Positions 1 to 9,111 are shown, numbered from the stretch's first letter. The stretch: DNA of 64,000 bases from Streptomyces sp. NBC_00285 (GCF_036174265.1 NZ_CP108055.1:682001-746000); one strand, 5' to 3'. Numbers and translations: made by a program. Notes: a model not told the origin generated them from the sequence alone.

Positions 1-850
1 CTACAACAACAAGGCCAAGGTGCTGTCGTACGCGAAGCAGGTGAAGGCCAAGGGGCTGAAGCTGCTCGTCGACTTCCACTACTCCGACACCTGGGCGGAC
101 CCCGGCAACCAGAACAAGCCCGCGGCGTGGGCCGGCCACAACATCAGCCAGCTGCAGACCGACGTCTACAACTACACGTACGACGTCTGCAACAGCCTCA
201 AGTCGCAGGGCACCACCCCGGACAGCGTCCAGATCGGCAACGAGATCAACGTCGGCATGCTGTGGAACGAAGGCAAGGTCGTCAACAACGACTTCACCAA
301 TCTCAGCCTGCTGCTCAAGTCGGGCTACAACGCGACCAAGGCATGCAACAGCGGCACCCAGGTGATCATCCACACCGCCGACGCCGACAGCGACGCGAAC
401 GCACGCTGGTTCTACGACGGCATCAAGGCCAAGGGCGTCAACTGGGACATCACCGGGCTGTCCTACTACTGCCCCTGGCACGGCACGATCGCCAACATGG
501 GCAGCGTGGTGGCCGACGTGAAGTCCCGCTACGGCAAGGACGTGATCATCGCCGAGACGGCCTACCCGTTCACCTCGGCCAACGCGGACAGCACCGCCAA
601 CTCCATCACGACCGGCTGCTCGGGCTATCCGCTCTCGTGGCAGGGCCAGGCGGACAACTTCACCGCCGTGCAGAACGCCGCGCGCAGCAACGGCGCGATC
701 GGGGTCTTCTACTGGGAGCCGACCTGGTACGCGGTGACCGGCAACGGGTGGGACCCGGCAGACATCAGCAACAGCGGCAACGGCTGGGACAACATGGCCG
801 TCTTCAACTGGACCGGCAATGTGAACCCGAACATCAAGTGGACCCCATAA
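1..850 (+). CDS. Arabinogalactan endo-beta-1,4-galactanase, GH53 (5' end outside window)
   Basis: C-terminal part (282 readable residues, frame from base 2) of a secreted glycoside hydrolase family 53 enzyme, which cuts beta-1,4-galactan in pectic arabinogalactan outside the cell. Seen: the family block VDFHYSDTWADPG, the acid/base Glu in IGNEINVGMLWN and the nucleophile Glu in IIAETAYPF, followed by the terminal segment FYWEPTWY and a family-typical end. The signal peptide and first beta strands lie before base 1. No carbohydrate-binding domain follows the catalytic domain. A strong hairpin lies 19 bases after the stop, so it is the last gene of its transcript. The family call is secure; galactan specificity is inferred from the family. 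Confidence 0.93.
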   Translation, partial: YNNKAKVLSYAKQVKAKGLKLLVDFHYSDTWADPGNQNKPAAWAGHNISQLQTDVYNYTYDVCNSLKSQGTTPDSVQIGNEINVGMLWNEGKVVNNDFTNLSLLLKSGYNATKACNSGTQVIIHTADADSDANARWFYDGIKAKGVNWDITGLSYYCPWHGTIANMGSVVADVKSRYGKDVIIAETAYPFTSANADSTANSITTGCSGYPLSWQGQADNFTAVQNAARSNGAIGVFYWEPTWYAVTGNGWDPADISNSGNGWDNMAVFNWTGNVNPNIKWTP

Positions 851-868
851 CGGGCGACTTGAACCAGA

Positions 869-895
869 ACGGCACCGTCCCCGGGCGGTGCCGTT
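869..895 (+). terminator. Rho-independent-type hairpin after the GH53 gene
   Basis: A perfect 10-bp stem (AACGGCACCG at 869-878 pairs with CGGTGCCGTT at 886-895) encloses a 7-base loop. It starts 19 bases after the galactanase stop. There is no U-tract, as is usual in Streptomyces terminators. Confidence 0.75.
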
Positions 896-1005
896 CGCCG
901 CTCCTGTGACGTTCCGGAGGATCGGATCGGCAATCACCCCCCGCCATGGGGGCACCGCAGCGGGTGACATTACCCTGTGGTTCGCCTGACCGAGGGAAGG
1001 AAGCC

Positions 1006-2406
1006 ATGGGGGTTCAACTGAACAGCGGGGCGACAGCCGATCACGGGTCGCTGGAGTCGATGAGCCTCGAGCCGCTCATGACCCGCGACTACGAACGAGA
1101 TCCGGCGATCGTGTACGAGCGTCTGCGGCGGACCCACGGTCCGGTCGCGCCGGTCGACCTGCTGGGCGTGCCCGTCTGGCTCGTGCTGGGCTACGAGGAG
1201 GCACTGGAGGTTCTCCGCGACGACCACGCGTGGCCGAAGGGTCTTCAGAACTGGCGGGCGCGCAGGGAGGGCAGGCTGCCTGCGGACTGGCCGCTGGCGC
1301 CGTCGCTGGACGTCAACCACATCCTGATCCAGGGCGGTGAGGGGTACCGCGGGCTGAAGGTGGCCTGGGACACCGCGCTGCGGCCGTTCCAGGACCCCCG
1401 GCACCCCGTGGCCAAGCAGCTCAAGGCGCGCATCACCCGTGACGCCGACGAGCTGATCACCCTGTTCACCCAGGGCGGGCGCACCGGGTGGGCGGATCTG
1501 TCGGCGCAGTTCTCGCGGCCGCTGCCGCTGATGGTCGCCAGTCATCTGCTCGGCTTCCCTGGCTCGCAGCACGACGACGCGCTGATGGACATGTGGCGGG
1601 TGCTGGACGCGGGACCGGACGCGGGGCCCGCCCTGGAGCGGCTGCTGGCCACGCTGTCGGAGTTGGGCGAACTGAAGATGAAGGAGCCCGGCGACGACTT
1701 CCCCTCCTATCTGCTCGCCTCCCATCCCTGCCTGAGCGTCGAGGAGTTGTCGCGCGAGCTGATGATGCTGCTGGGGATGACGTCGGACCACGTGGGCATC
1801 CTGATCTCCAACACCGTCGTCGAGGTCATCACCGGGAACATCCCCGCGAGCGCCAGCCTGTCGGCGGGGCTGATCAGGGAGACCATGAACCGGGTGGTGA
1901 TGCAGAAGCCGCCGCTGATCAACTTCGTCCCGCGGTTCCCGGTGGCCGACATGCGGCTCGGTGGGTACACCGTCGCGGCGGGCGATCCGGTGTGGGTGTC
2001 GGTCGGTGCCGCGCACGCGGACCCGGCGTTCGCCGAGAAGGTCTGTCCCGAGTCGGCCATCAGCACGCGGGCGCATCTGTCCTGGGGTGCCGGTCCGCGG
2101 CAGTGTCCGGCCCGGGAATTGGCCGGTGGTGCGGCGGCGATCGGGGTGAGCAGACTCTTCGAGCGGCTGTCCGGCATGGAGTTGTCGCTGCCCGTGGACC
2201 AACTGCCGTGGCGATCCTCGCCCTTCATGCGGGGGCTGCGGTCGCTGCCGGTGCGGTACACGCTCTCGGACGCGCCGGCCCTGCCGGTGTCCCCTCCCCA
2301 CCCCCGCCCCGACACGGCCGCCGGTTCCGTCCCGGCCCACGAGAGCGCGGTACGGCCGCGTTCGTCGCTGTGGCGTTACCTGGCGGGGCTGGTGCGCGGG
2401 CGGTGA
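1006..2406 (+). CDS. Cytochrome P450 lacking the EXXR motif, CYP157-like
   Basis: 466-residue P450. The heme loop is HLSWGAGPRQCPARE with the thiolate Cys at about residue 367. The K-helix is unusual: where EXXR should lie, four residues before the PP of the following segment, I read RVVM (about 296-299). The nearest Glu (292) and Arg (296) are spaced by four rather than three. The I-helix reads LLGMTSDHVG in place of the usual AGxxT. Loss of EXXR is known in the Streptomyces CYP157 family, whose members often sit in conservon operons; no conservon genes lie here. The start at 1006 is preferred because of GGGAAGG just upstream and because residues before it look non-coding. The C-terminus has a Pro-rich tail. 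Substrate unknown; it may not be a normal monooxygenase. Confidence 0.88.
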   Translation: MGVQLNSGATADHGSLESMSLEPLMTRDYERDPAIVYERLRRTHGPVAPVDLLGVPVWLVLGYEEALEVLRDDHAWPKGLQNWRARREGRLPADWPLAPSLDVNHILIQGGEGYRGLKVAWDTALRPFQDPRHPVAKQLKARITRDADELITLFTQGGRTGWADLSAQFSRPLPLMVASHLLGFPGSQHDDALMDMWRVLDAGPDAGPALERLLATLSELGELKMKEPGDDFPSYLLASHPCLSVEELSRELMMLLGMTSDHVGILISNTVVEVITGNIPASASLSAGLIRETMNRVVMQKPPLINFVPRFPVADMRLGGYTVAAGDPVWVSVGAAHADPAFAEKVCPESAISTRAHLSWGAGPRQCPARELAGGAAAIGVSRLFERLSGMELSLPVDQLPWRSSPFMRGLRSLPVRYTLSDAPALPVSPPHPRPDTAAGSVPAHESAVRPRSSLWRYLAGLVRGR

Positions 2407-2437
2407 CACGGTCCGGGAACGTGATCCGGAAACGCCG

Positions 2438-2475
2438 GAGCGGGCCACGGCCTCGGACGAGTTCGTGGCCCGCTC
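2438..2475. terminator. Bidirectional hairpin between convergent P450 and YceI genes
   Basis: A perfect 12-bp stem (GAGCGGGCCACG at 2438-2449, complement at 2464-2475) with a 14-base loop lies between two convergent genes and could end both transcripts. Confidence 0.7.
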
Positions 2476-2494
2476 GGTGCGACGGTGGGGCCGG

Positions 2495-3163
2495 TCAGCC
2501 CGCCGGGGGCGTGCGGATCGCGGCGATGTCGAACTGGAGGCGTACTTTCTCGCTGACCATGGCACCGCCCTCGGCGAGCTTGGTGCTGTAGGTCAGGCCC
2601 CAGTCGGAGCGGTTGATGGTGGTGGTGCCGTCGAAGCCGGCCCGTTGGTAGCCGAAGGGGTCGGTGACATGGCCTATGTAGGTGAGTTCCAGCACGACGG
2701 GGCGCGTGGTCGATTTGATGGTGAGGTCGCCGGTCATGCGGTACACGTCGGGCCCGGCGACCTCGACGGCGGTGCTGGCGAACCGCATGCGCGGATAGGC
2801 CGCGGCGTTCAGGAAGTCACGGCCCACGAGGTGGCCGTCCCGCTGTTCCACGCCGGTGTCGACGCTGCCGGTGGAGATGATGATCTCCGCCTTCGAGCGG
2901 GACGGGTCGCGGCCGTCGAAGTACAGACGGCTCTGGTACTCCAGGAACGCCCCGCGCACGGTGGTCACCATGGCATGGCGTACGGAGAATCCGATCCTGC
3001 TGTGGGCGGGGTCGATGGCCCATTCCCCGGTCAGGGCCGCCATTCCGGGGTCCGGAAGGACGGCTGTGGCAGTGGCCGACGACCCGGTGGGGGGCTGGGC
3101 GCCGGCGGCGGGTTCCGTGCGGTCGGCGCGACGGAACGGGGTGCCACGGTTGAACAAGTTCAT
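2495..3163 (-). CDS. YceI family lipocalin-like protein
   Basis: 222-residue protein whose residues from about 45 onward match the YceI family, an eight-stranded barrel that binds polyisoprenoid-like lipids: GEWAIDPAHSRIGFSVRHAM is the signature start of the domain, followed by DGRDPSRSKAEI, RDFLNAAAYPRMRF and a C-terminal GLTYSTKLAEGG block. The first 45 residues are low-complexity and polar, with no signal peptide, so this looks cytoplasmic, as many actinobacterial YceI proteins do. An AGGTGA site precedes the ATG at 3163. The ligand is unknown. The symporter gene upstream is co-directional but 74 bases away, so co-transcription is possible. Confidence 0.9.
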   Translation of the reverse strand: MNLFNRGTPFRRADRTEPAAGAQPPTGSSATATAVLPDPGMAALTGEWAIDPAHSRIGFSVRHAMVTTVRGAFLEYQSRLYFDGRDPSRSKAEIIISTGSVDTGVEQRDGHLVGRDFLNAAAYPRMRFASTAVEVAGPDVYRMTGDLTIKSTTRPVVLELTYIGHVTDPFGYQRAGFDGTTTINRSDWGLTYSTKLAEGGAMVSEKVRLQFDIAAIRTPPAG

Positions 3164-3237
3164 GCATCACCTAATTACTGCACGGGAGTTGTCCCCGCAA
3201 GCCATGATCCGCCGTCGACGAAATATCCACGCATTCG

Positions 3238-4863
3238 TCACACGTTTTCCTGAAGACGCGAGGAAATCGGCTGGTCGGCCCCTACAAGGGCACGCACTTC
3301 GAAGTCCTCGTATGTCTCCTTTGTTTCGGGACGGCTGAGTATCGAACCGAGCCAGCCGAGGGCGAACCCGGCCGGGATGGAGACGATTCCGGGATTCTGC
3401 AAGGGAAACCAGGCGAAATCGGCGTCCGGGTAGAACGAGGCGGGCGCCGAGGAGACGACCGGGGAGAGGACGACGAGCAGGACGGAACAGAGCAGTCCCC
3501 CGCAGAGGCTGAGAAGGGCGCCCTGTGCGGTGAAGCGCCGCCAGAACAGGCTGTAGACGAGGGTGGGGAGGATCGCGGACGCGGCGATGGCGAAGGCGAG
3601 GAAGGCGAGGGTGGCGGAGTTGGCGCCCCAGGAGATCAGGGCGAGCAGCATGCCGAGCACGCCGATGATCACAGCGGCGAGGCGGGCCACGGCCAGCTCT
3701 TCCGTCTCGGTGGCCCTGCCCTTGCGGATCACCTCGCCGTAGAGGTCGTGGGCGAGTGAGGAGGCGGCGGCCAGGGTGAGGCCCGCGGCGACCGCCAGCA
3801 GGGTGACGAAGGCGAGGCAGGACAGCAGGGCGGTCAGGACGGCGCCGCCCAGCTCGTGCGCCAGCAGGAGCACGGCGGCGTTGCCCGTACGGTCCTTCTG
3901 CGCGATGGTGTCGCCGCCCAGGGCGGCGGCCGCGCCGAGCCCGAGGATGCCCGCGGCCAGGCAGACGAGGCTGACCAGGCCCATGGCCCACACCACCGAG
4001 GTACGCAGGACATCGACCGACTTCGGGGCGAGCAGCCTCATCATCACGTGCGGAAGAGCGGCGAGGCCCAGCACGATGGCCAACTGGAGGCTGAAGAAGT
4101 CGAGTTTGCTGGTGGCGCTGGCGCCGTAGCGCAGCCCGGGCTCCAAAAACCGCGCCCCGTGCCCGCTGTTGTCCGCGGCGGCGGCGAGCAGGTTCTCGAA
4201 GTTCCAGTCGAAGCGGTGGAGCACCATCACCGCGGTCACGGTGACGCCGAAGATGAGCATGACCGCCTTGATGACCTGGATGAAGGTGGCTCCCGGCATC
4301 CCTCCGATGGCCGCGTAGACGATGACGACGGTGCCGATGACAATGACGCACAGGGTGCGGGTGGCGACGCTGGGCTCACCGGTGAACTGCGTCAACAAAG
4401 CGACGCTGCCGACGAGTTGGGCGACCAGATAGAGGGTGGTGATGACCAGGGTGCACAGCGCCAGGGCGAGCCGGACCGGCCGCTGCATCCGCGACAGGCG
4501 GACCGCCAGGGTGTCACCGAGGGTGAACTTGCCGGTGTTGCGCAGGGGTTCGGCGATCAGCAGCAGGACCATCATCCAGGCGACCGCGGTGCCACACAGG
4601 TAGAGCAGTCCGTCGTAGCCGGTCAGGGCGACCAGGCCGGTGCTGCCCAGGAGGGTCGCGGCCGACAGGTAGTCGCCGCACATCGCCAGCCCGTTGCGCA
4701 GCGGGGACATGGTGCGGTCGCCGAGGTAGAACTCGCCGATCTCGTCGCGTTGGGGCGCGGTCAGCAACGCGGTGAACAGGGTCACGACGACGACCGACAG
4801 GAAAAGCACGAACGTCAGCTGCAGGCTGAGGCGGTCCGTGACGGACGCGCCGAGCGTCACCAC
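3238..4863 (-). CDS. Sodium:solute symporter, cation/acetate (ActP-type)
   Basis: 541-residue integral membrane symporter of the SSS family, importing acetate or a similar short monocarboxylate with Na+. About 13 hydrophobic segments can be read. Family features include EFYLGDRTMSPLRNGLAMCGDYLSAA near residues 44-70, GKFTLGDTLAVRL, and VIKAVMLIFGVTVTAVMVL. The GTG start at 4863 overlaps the stop of the upstream DUF485 reading frame by 7 bases, the standard translationally coupled yjcH-actP order. That partner is frameshifted here, so coupling may be lost. Substrate assignment rests on family and on the DUF485 neighbour. Confidence 0.9.
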   Translation of the reverse strand: MVTLGASVTDRLSLQLTFVLFLSVVVVTLFTALLTAPQRDEIGEFYLGDRTMSPLRNGLAMCGDYLSAATLLGSTGLVALTGYDGLLYLCGTAVAWMMVLLLIAEPLRNTGKFTLGDTLAVRLSRMQRPVRLALALCTLVITTLYLVAQLVGSVALLTQFTGEPSVATRTLCVIVIGTVVIVYAAIGGMPGATFIQVIKAVMLIFGVTVTAVMVLHRFDWNFENLLAAAADNSGHGARFLEPGLRYGASATSKLDFFSLQLAIVLGLAALPHVMMRLLAPKSVDVLRTSVVWAMGLVSLVCLAAGILGLGAAAALGGDTIAQKDRTGNAAVLLLAHELGGAVLTALLSCLAFVTLLAVAAGLTLAAASSLAHDLYGEVIRKGRATETEELAVARLAAVIIGVLGMLLALISWGANSATLAFLAFAIAASAILPTLVYSLFWRRFTAQGALLSLCGGLLCSVLLVVLSPVVSSAPASFYPDADFAWFPLQNPGIVSIPAGFALGWLGSILSRPETKETYEDFEVRALVGADQPISSRLQENV

Positions 4864-5319
4864 GGGCGGAACCCCTCACCGCGGGGGGCCCTGCGCGCCT
4901 CGAATGCCGCGCGTTGGTGTTCCGCGCTCTCTTGGTGGCGGACCAGGCCGCGCAGCCCGCGGACCACCGGGGTGACGTGGGTGCGCATGTGCACGAGGTA
5001 CCGCCACACGATGACGCCCATCAGCACGAACTGCCCAAGTCCCAGGGCCAGGCCGATCGTGAGGTGGCCGCTCAGGGAGGTGTTCATCAGGCCGGGCAGG
5101 AAGCCGGACGTAGAGCAGGAATCCGCCGACGGCCAGGACGGTGGCCCGGACGCCGAACCGGCGGTGGGTGCGGCGGAGCGACTGATAGGCCGGTTCCCGG
5201 GACACCGTCTGCCGGTCCACCGGTTCGGTGCCTGGTGGGTAGGGGGGCCGCGATCCGCCGAGTCCCGTGGAGTGCCGTGACACATGCACCTTCTTTACTG
5301 CCGCGCCGGTCGTCGCCAC
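4857..5319 (-). pseudogene. DUF485 membrane protein, frameshifted (ActP partner)
   Basis: DUF485 proteins are small two-helix membrane proteins encoded just before ActP symporters. Here the family sequence is split over two frames. From the GTG at 5319, one frame gives HSTGLGGSRPPYP, EPAYQSLRRTHRRFGVRATV and a first membrane segment ending FLLYV. Near 5110-5117 the match jumps to the other frame, SGFLPGLMNTSLSGHLTIGL, giving the second membrane helix GQFVLMGVIVWRYLVHM and ending at 4857. Loss of about 8 bases between FLLYV and SGFLPG would explain it. It is either a real disruption or a sequencing error; the downstream symporter frame is open. Confidence 0.75.
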
Positions 5320-5779
5320 AAAGGCACGCCGGAGTCATGCACGGAGCGGACTTGTGGGGGGCGCCAATCCGGAATTCGCGTGATTCGCACTTCGTGCTCG
5401 ACGACGAGCCCCGCAGGGCGGCCGGCCGGTAGGTCGAGAGGGACGACGAGGTCAGGACCGGGATTGTTGCAGCGCCCCCGTTGAACTATCAACCGGCCGG
5501 TCGAACCGAATCGACGGCCTGACTCATTCACATGCTTCGATACATGTACTCGCCATCGCACAGCCTGCGAAAAGGCCGACCTGCGGATTAGGTCTGCACC
5601 TTCTCTCCGGCCAGGTTGTCTCAAATGCAGCGCACAGGCGACGCCTTGGCCGTATCCGGGCTCTTGTCACCCACGGAGCAAGGCCGGCCCCTCGGGACTC
5701 ACCTCACGCAAACAGAACCGTGTTCTGCTCGACACACCTCGGGGCGCTGCCATATTCGAAGGCCACTTCGGAGGTGGTT
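5320..5779. other. Intergenic region between symporter operon and the lipid cluster
   Basis: No credible gene in about 460 bases. Reading frames across it are short and have no family resemblance. It must hold the divergent promoters of the symporter operon (minus) and the AccD4-like operon (plus). The only structured element seen is a 15-base dyad at 5713-5727. Confidence 0.5.
5713..5727. promoter_or_regulatory. Dyad upstream of the lipid cluster, possible operator
   Basis: A perfect inverted repeat CAGAAC-cgt-GTTCTG lies 53 bases before the GTG start of the first cluster gene. Size and position suit a dimeric repressor. The regulator is unknown; the PucR-type protein inside the cluster is one candidate. 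Confidence 0.4.
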
Positions 5780-7333
5780 GTGACACTTGAGGTGACCTCG
5801 ACGCGTCTGCCCGACCGCACCGCCGACCGCGTCCTCGCGCTCGAAGCCCGCCGGGCCCAGGCCCTGGCCGGGAACGGGCCGAGGAGACGGGGCACGTTCG
5901 GCGCCCGCGAGCGGATCGAACTGCTGCTGGACACCGGATCGTTCACCGAGACCGGCCTGTTCGTGCGGGCCCGCCCGACCGGGGACGGTGCCCGCCGCCC
6001 CTACGGGGACGGCGTGATCACCGGGTACGGCACGGTCGACGGCCGTCCCGTGTGCGTGTTCGCCCAGGACTCCACGGTCTTCGGCGGCAGCATGGGCGAG
6101 GCCTTCGGTGAGAAGACCGTGGCCCTCATGGACCTCGCCATCCGGACGGGGTGCCCGGTCATCGGGCTCAACGACGGTGGCGGCGCCCGCATCCAGGAGG
6201 GCGTCGTCTCCCTCGCTCTCTACGCCGAACTGGTGCGCCGCAACGTCCAGGCGTCCGGGGTGATCCCGCAGATCTCCGTCATCCTCGGCCCCTGCGCGGG
6301 CGGCGCCGCCTACTCCCCCGCCATCACCGACTTCACCGTGATGGTGGACGGCGCTTCGCACATGTTCGTCACCGGGCCCGACGTCATCGCGGCGGTCACC
6401 GGGGAGCGCACCAGCGCCGAGGACCTGGGCGGCGCCCGCACCAGCAACACCGTCAACGGCAACGCCCACTTCCTCGCCGCCGACGAGGCGGAGGCCCTGG
6501 ACACCGTTCGGGACCTGCTGTCCTACCTGCCCGTCAACAACCTGGAGCGACCCCCGCAGTACGCCCCCGTACCGCCGCCGGCCGACGCGGGGCTGGACGA
6601 GATCGTGCCGGACCGGCTCGGGCAGGCCTACGACATGCGGGACATCCTGCGGGCGGTCGTCGACGGCGGTGATCTCATGGAGATCCAGGAGCTGTTCGCG
6701 CCGAACATCATCTGCGCGCTGGCGCTGGTCGAGGGCGCGCCCGTCGGGGTCGTCGCCAACCAGCCGCTGCACGCGGCCGGGGTGCTGGACATCGACGCCT
6801 CCGAGAAGGCCGCGCGGTTCGTACGGTTCTGCGACGCGTTCGGCATTCCCCTGCTGACCTTCGCCGATGTGCCGGGGTATCTCTCCGGGGTCCGTCAGGA
6901 GCAGGCCGGGATCATCCGGCGCGGCGCCAAGCTGCTGTACGCGTACGCCGAGGCGACCGTGCCGAAAGTGACGGTGGTGGTGCGCAAGGCGTACGGCGGC
7001 GGATACGCGGTGATGGGCTCCAAGCACCTGGGCGCCGACATCAACCTCGCCTGGCCCACCGCACGGATCGCGGTGATGGGCGCCGAGGGGGCGGTGGGCG
7101 TCCTGCACCGGCGTGAACTGGCCGCCGCCGACGACCCGGAGGCACTGCGGGCCCGTCTCGTCGACGCGTACGAGAGCACCTACGGCACGCCCTATCTCGC
7201 CGCCGAACGCGGGTACGTCGACGCCGTCATCGCCCCGCACGACACCCGCGACCACATCTGCCGTGCCCTGCGCGCGCTGCGCGGCAAGCGTGCCCCGATG
7301 CCGGAGCGCCGGCACGGCAACATCCCGCTCTGA
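5780..7333 (+). CDS. Acyl-CoA carboxylase carboxyltransferase beta subunit (AccD4-like by context)
   Basis: 517-residue biotin-dependent carboxyltransferase (crotonase-fold, PccB/AccD type) that moves CO2 from carboxybiotin to the alpha carbon of an acyl-CoA. Two domains are visible. The N half has FGARERIELLLDTGSF, GLNDGGGARIQEG and the oxyanion segment PCAGGAAYSPAITDF. The C half has DIDASEKAARFVRFCDAFGIPL, DVPGYLSG and KAYGGGYAVMGSKHLGAD. The GTG at 5780 has GGAGGT just before it, better than an ATG 60 bases upstream. It lies directly before a fatty acyl-AMP ligase and a Pks13-type synthase, the same grouping as AccD4 in mycolate makers, where it carboxylates long acyl-CoA. No biotin carrier or epsilon subunit is nearby. 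Substrate chain length is inference. Confidence 0.92.
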   Translation: MTLEVTSTRLPDRTADRVLALEARRAQALAGNGPRRRGTFGARERIELLLDTGSFTETGLFVRARPTGDGARRPYGDGVITGYGTVDGRPVCVFAQDSTVFGGSMGEAFGEKTVALMDLAIRTGCPVIGLNDGGGARIQEGVVSLALYAELVRRNVQASGVIPQISVILGPCAGGAAYSPAITDFTVMVDGASHMFVTGPDVIAAVTGERTSAEDLGGARTSNTVNGNAHFLAADEAEALDTVRDLLSYLPVNNLERPPQYAPVPPPADAGLDEIVPDRLGQAYDMRDILRAVVDGGDLMEIQELFAPNIICALALVEGAPVGVVANQPLHAAGVLDIDASEKAARFVRFCDAFGIPLLTFADVPGYLSGVRQEQAGIIRRGAKLLYAYAEATVPKVTVVVRKAYGGGYAVMGSKHLGADINLAWPTARIAVMGAEGAVGVLHRRELAAADDPEALRARLVDAYESTYGTPYLAAERGYVDAVIAPHDTRDHICRALRALRGKRAPMPERRHGNIPL

Positions 7334-7380
7334 CCCGCACCCCGGCCAGCCGAATCCCGCGATGTGAGGAGCCGTACCCG

Positions 7381-9111
7381 ATGCAGAGCCGCCGCCCCCC
7401 GCTCGCCCCCGCGTTCCGCAGCCTGCCGCAGTACGTGCGGCACTGGGCCGAAAGCACTCCCGAACGCCGGGCGTTCACCTTCGTCGACCATCCCGCCCCG
7501 CACTCGCGCGGTGTCCACCGCACGCTGACCTGGCGCCGACTGGACGTGCGGGTAAAGGCGGTGGCCGCACGGCTGGCCGAGGAGGCCGAGCCCGGGTCGC
7601 GGGTCGCGCTGCTGTGCCCCCAGGGTCTCGACTACGTCACCGGGTTCCTCGGCGCGCTCGCCGCCGGCCTGGTCGCCGTACCGATGTATCCGCCCGGTCT
7701 GACCGGACACGGCGACCGGCTGTCGGCCGTCCTGGCCGACGCCCGTCCAGCCGTTGTCGTGACGACCGGTCATCTCCTGCACGAGGTCGAGGATGTGTGC
7801 GCCGGCAGCTCCGCGCGGTTCGTCGCCGTGGACCAGGTGCCCGACAGCGCCGCCCGGGAACTGCCCCCGGTCGACGGCGAGATCGCCTACCTCCAGTACA
7901 CCTCGGGGTCCACGCGCACCCCGGCGGGCGTGGAGATAGGACACGCCAACGTCGTCGCCAACGCCCGCCAGGCGCTGGGCGCCTACGGGGCCGACGTCCG
8001 TCCGGCGACCTGTGTGGGCTGGCTGCCGCTCTACCACGACATGGGGCTCGTCCTGAGTGTCGCCGCCCCGGTCGTGCGGGGGCTGCTGTCGGTGCTCATG
8101 GACCCGGTGGCCTTCCTGCACGAACCCGCGCGCTGGCTGCGCCTGTTGAGCGCACACCCGGGAGCGCTGAGTGCGGCGCCCAACTTCGCCTACGACTACT
8201 GCGCCTCGGTGGTGACCGACGCGCAGAAGGCGGATCTGCGACTGGACAAGGTCCTTGCGCTGATCAACGGCAGCGAGCCGGTCCGCCCCACCACGGCCGA
8301 CCGGTTCCAGGCCGCGTTCGCCGGACAGGGGCTGGTCGCCGAGACGCACTGTCCGTCGTACGGGCTCGCCGAGGCGACGGTCTTCGTCAGCGCCGCCCCG
8401 CCCGGAAAGCCGCCTCGCCGGTTCACGCTGGACCGGGACGCCCTCACCGAGGGCAAGGCGCTGCCCGCGCGGCCCGACGACCCCCGGGCCGTGCTGCTGG
8501 CCGGCTGCGGTGCCCCGGCGGGGCAGCGGGTGCGGATCGCCGATCCCGTGTCCCGTGCCGTCCTGTCCGAGGGGGAGGTCGGCGAGATCTGCGTGCAGGG
8601 CCCCAACGTGGGGCGCGGCTACTGGAACCGGGAGGAGCAGTCCCGGCGCGTCTTCGGGGCCACCCTCGCCGGGACTCCCGGCGGCTGGCTGCGCACCGGC
8701 GATCTGGGGACGGTCCTGGAGGGACAGCTGATCGTCACCGGGCGGCTCAAGGACCTCATCGTCATCGACGGCCGCAACCACTATCCGCAGGACCTGGAGG
8801 CCACCGTCCAGGAAGCGCATCCGGCGGTGCGGCGCGACCGGCTCGCCGCGTTCGGCGTGGCGGGCGGGGCCAGTGAGCGGGTGGTCGTGGTGGCCGAGCA
8901 CGCGCGGACGACGAGCCTCGCCGAGATCGACGTACCGGCTCTGGTGCGGGGCGTGCGCTCGGCCGTTTCGGGGCGGCACGGGGTGCGGCTCGCCGATGTC
9001 GTCGTCGTCGCGCCGGGCACCGTGCCGCGCACATCGAGCGGCAAGGTGGCCCGGGCGCTGACACGGGAGCGGTATCTGGCGGGCGCCTACGCGGTGGGCG
9101 GTGCCGCGTGA
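7381..9111 (+). CDS. Long-chain fatty acyl-AMP ligase (FadD32-like FAAL)
   Basis: 576-residue adenylate-forming enzyme that activates a fatty acid as acyl-AMP and loads it on an ACP. Seen in order: DYVTGFLGALAAGLVAVP; the phosphate-binding loop AYLQYTSGSTRTPAGVEIGH (start near residue 169); LPLYHDMG; APNFAYDY; INGSEPV; PSYGLAEATVFV; LRTGDLG; and KDLIVIDGRNHYPQDLE, the block shared with mycobacterial FadD32 and other FAALs. The C-terminal Lys motif is PRTSSGK. This block pattern (YLQYTSGSTR, NGSEP, GRNHYPQDLE) separates FAALs from acyl-CoA synthetases. GAGGAG precedes the ATG; the stop overlaps the next start (GTGA), so it is translationally coupled to the PKS. The likely acceptor is the N-terminal ACP of that PKS. 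Confidence 0.93.
   Translation: MQSRRPPLAPAFRSLPQYVRHWAESTPERRAFTFVDHPAPHSRGVHRTLTWRRLDVRVKAVAARLAEEAEPGSRVALLCPQGLDYVTGFLGALAAGLVAVPMYPPGLTGHGDRLSAVLADARPAVVVTTGHLLHEVEDVCAGSSARFVAVDQVPDSAARELPPVDGEIAYLQYTSGSTRTPAGVEIGHANVVANARQALGAYGADVRPATCVGWLPLYHDMGLVLSVAAPVVRGLLSVLMDPVAFLHEPARWLRLLSAHPGALSAAPNFAYDYCASVVTDAQKADLRLDKVLALINGSEPVRPTTADRFQAAFAGQGLVAETHCPSYGLAEATVFVSAAPPGKPPRRFTLDRDALTEGKALPARPDDPRAVLLAGCGAPAGQRVRIADPVSRAVLSEGEVGEICVQGPNVGRGYWNREEQSRRVFGATLAGTPGGWLRTGDLGTVLEGQLIVTGRLKDLIVIDGRNHYPQDLEATVQEAHPAVRRDRLAAFGVAGGASERVVVVAEHARTTSLAEIDVPALVRGVRSAVSGRHGVRLADVVVVAPGTVPRTSSGKVARALTRERYLAGAYAVGGAA

Noticed and set aside
970..2565. Long open frame antisense to the P450 gene (and similar frames opposite the carboxyltransferase, PKS, phosphatase and MFS genes)
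   Set aside because: Arg/Pro/Gly-rich composition with no motifs, as expected when high-GC genes are read on the wrong strand or frame.
1006..5319. Conservon operon around the CYP157-like P450
   Set aside because: No sensor kinase-like, roadblock, DUF742 or GTPase gene is next to it; the neighbours are GH53 and YceI genes.
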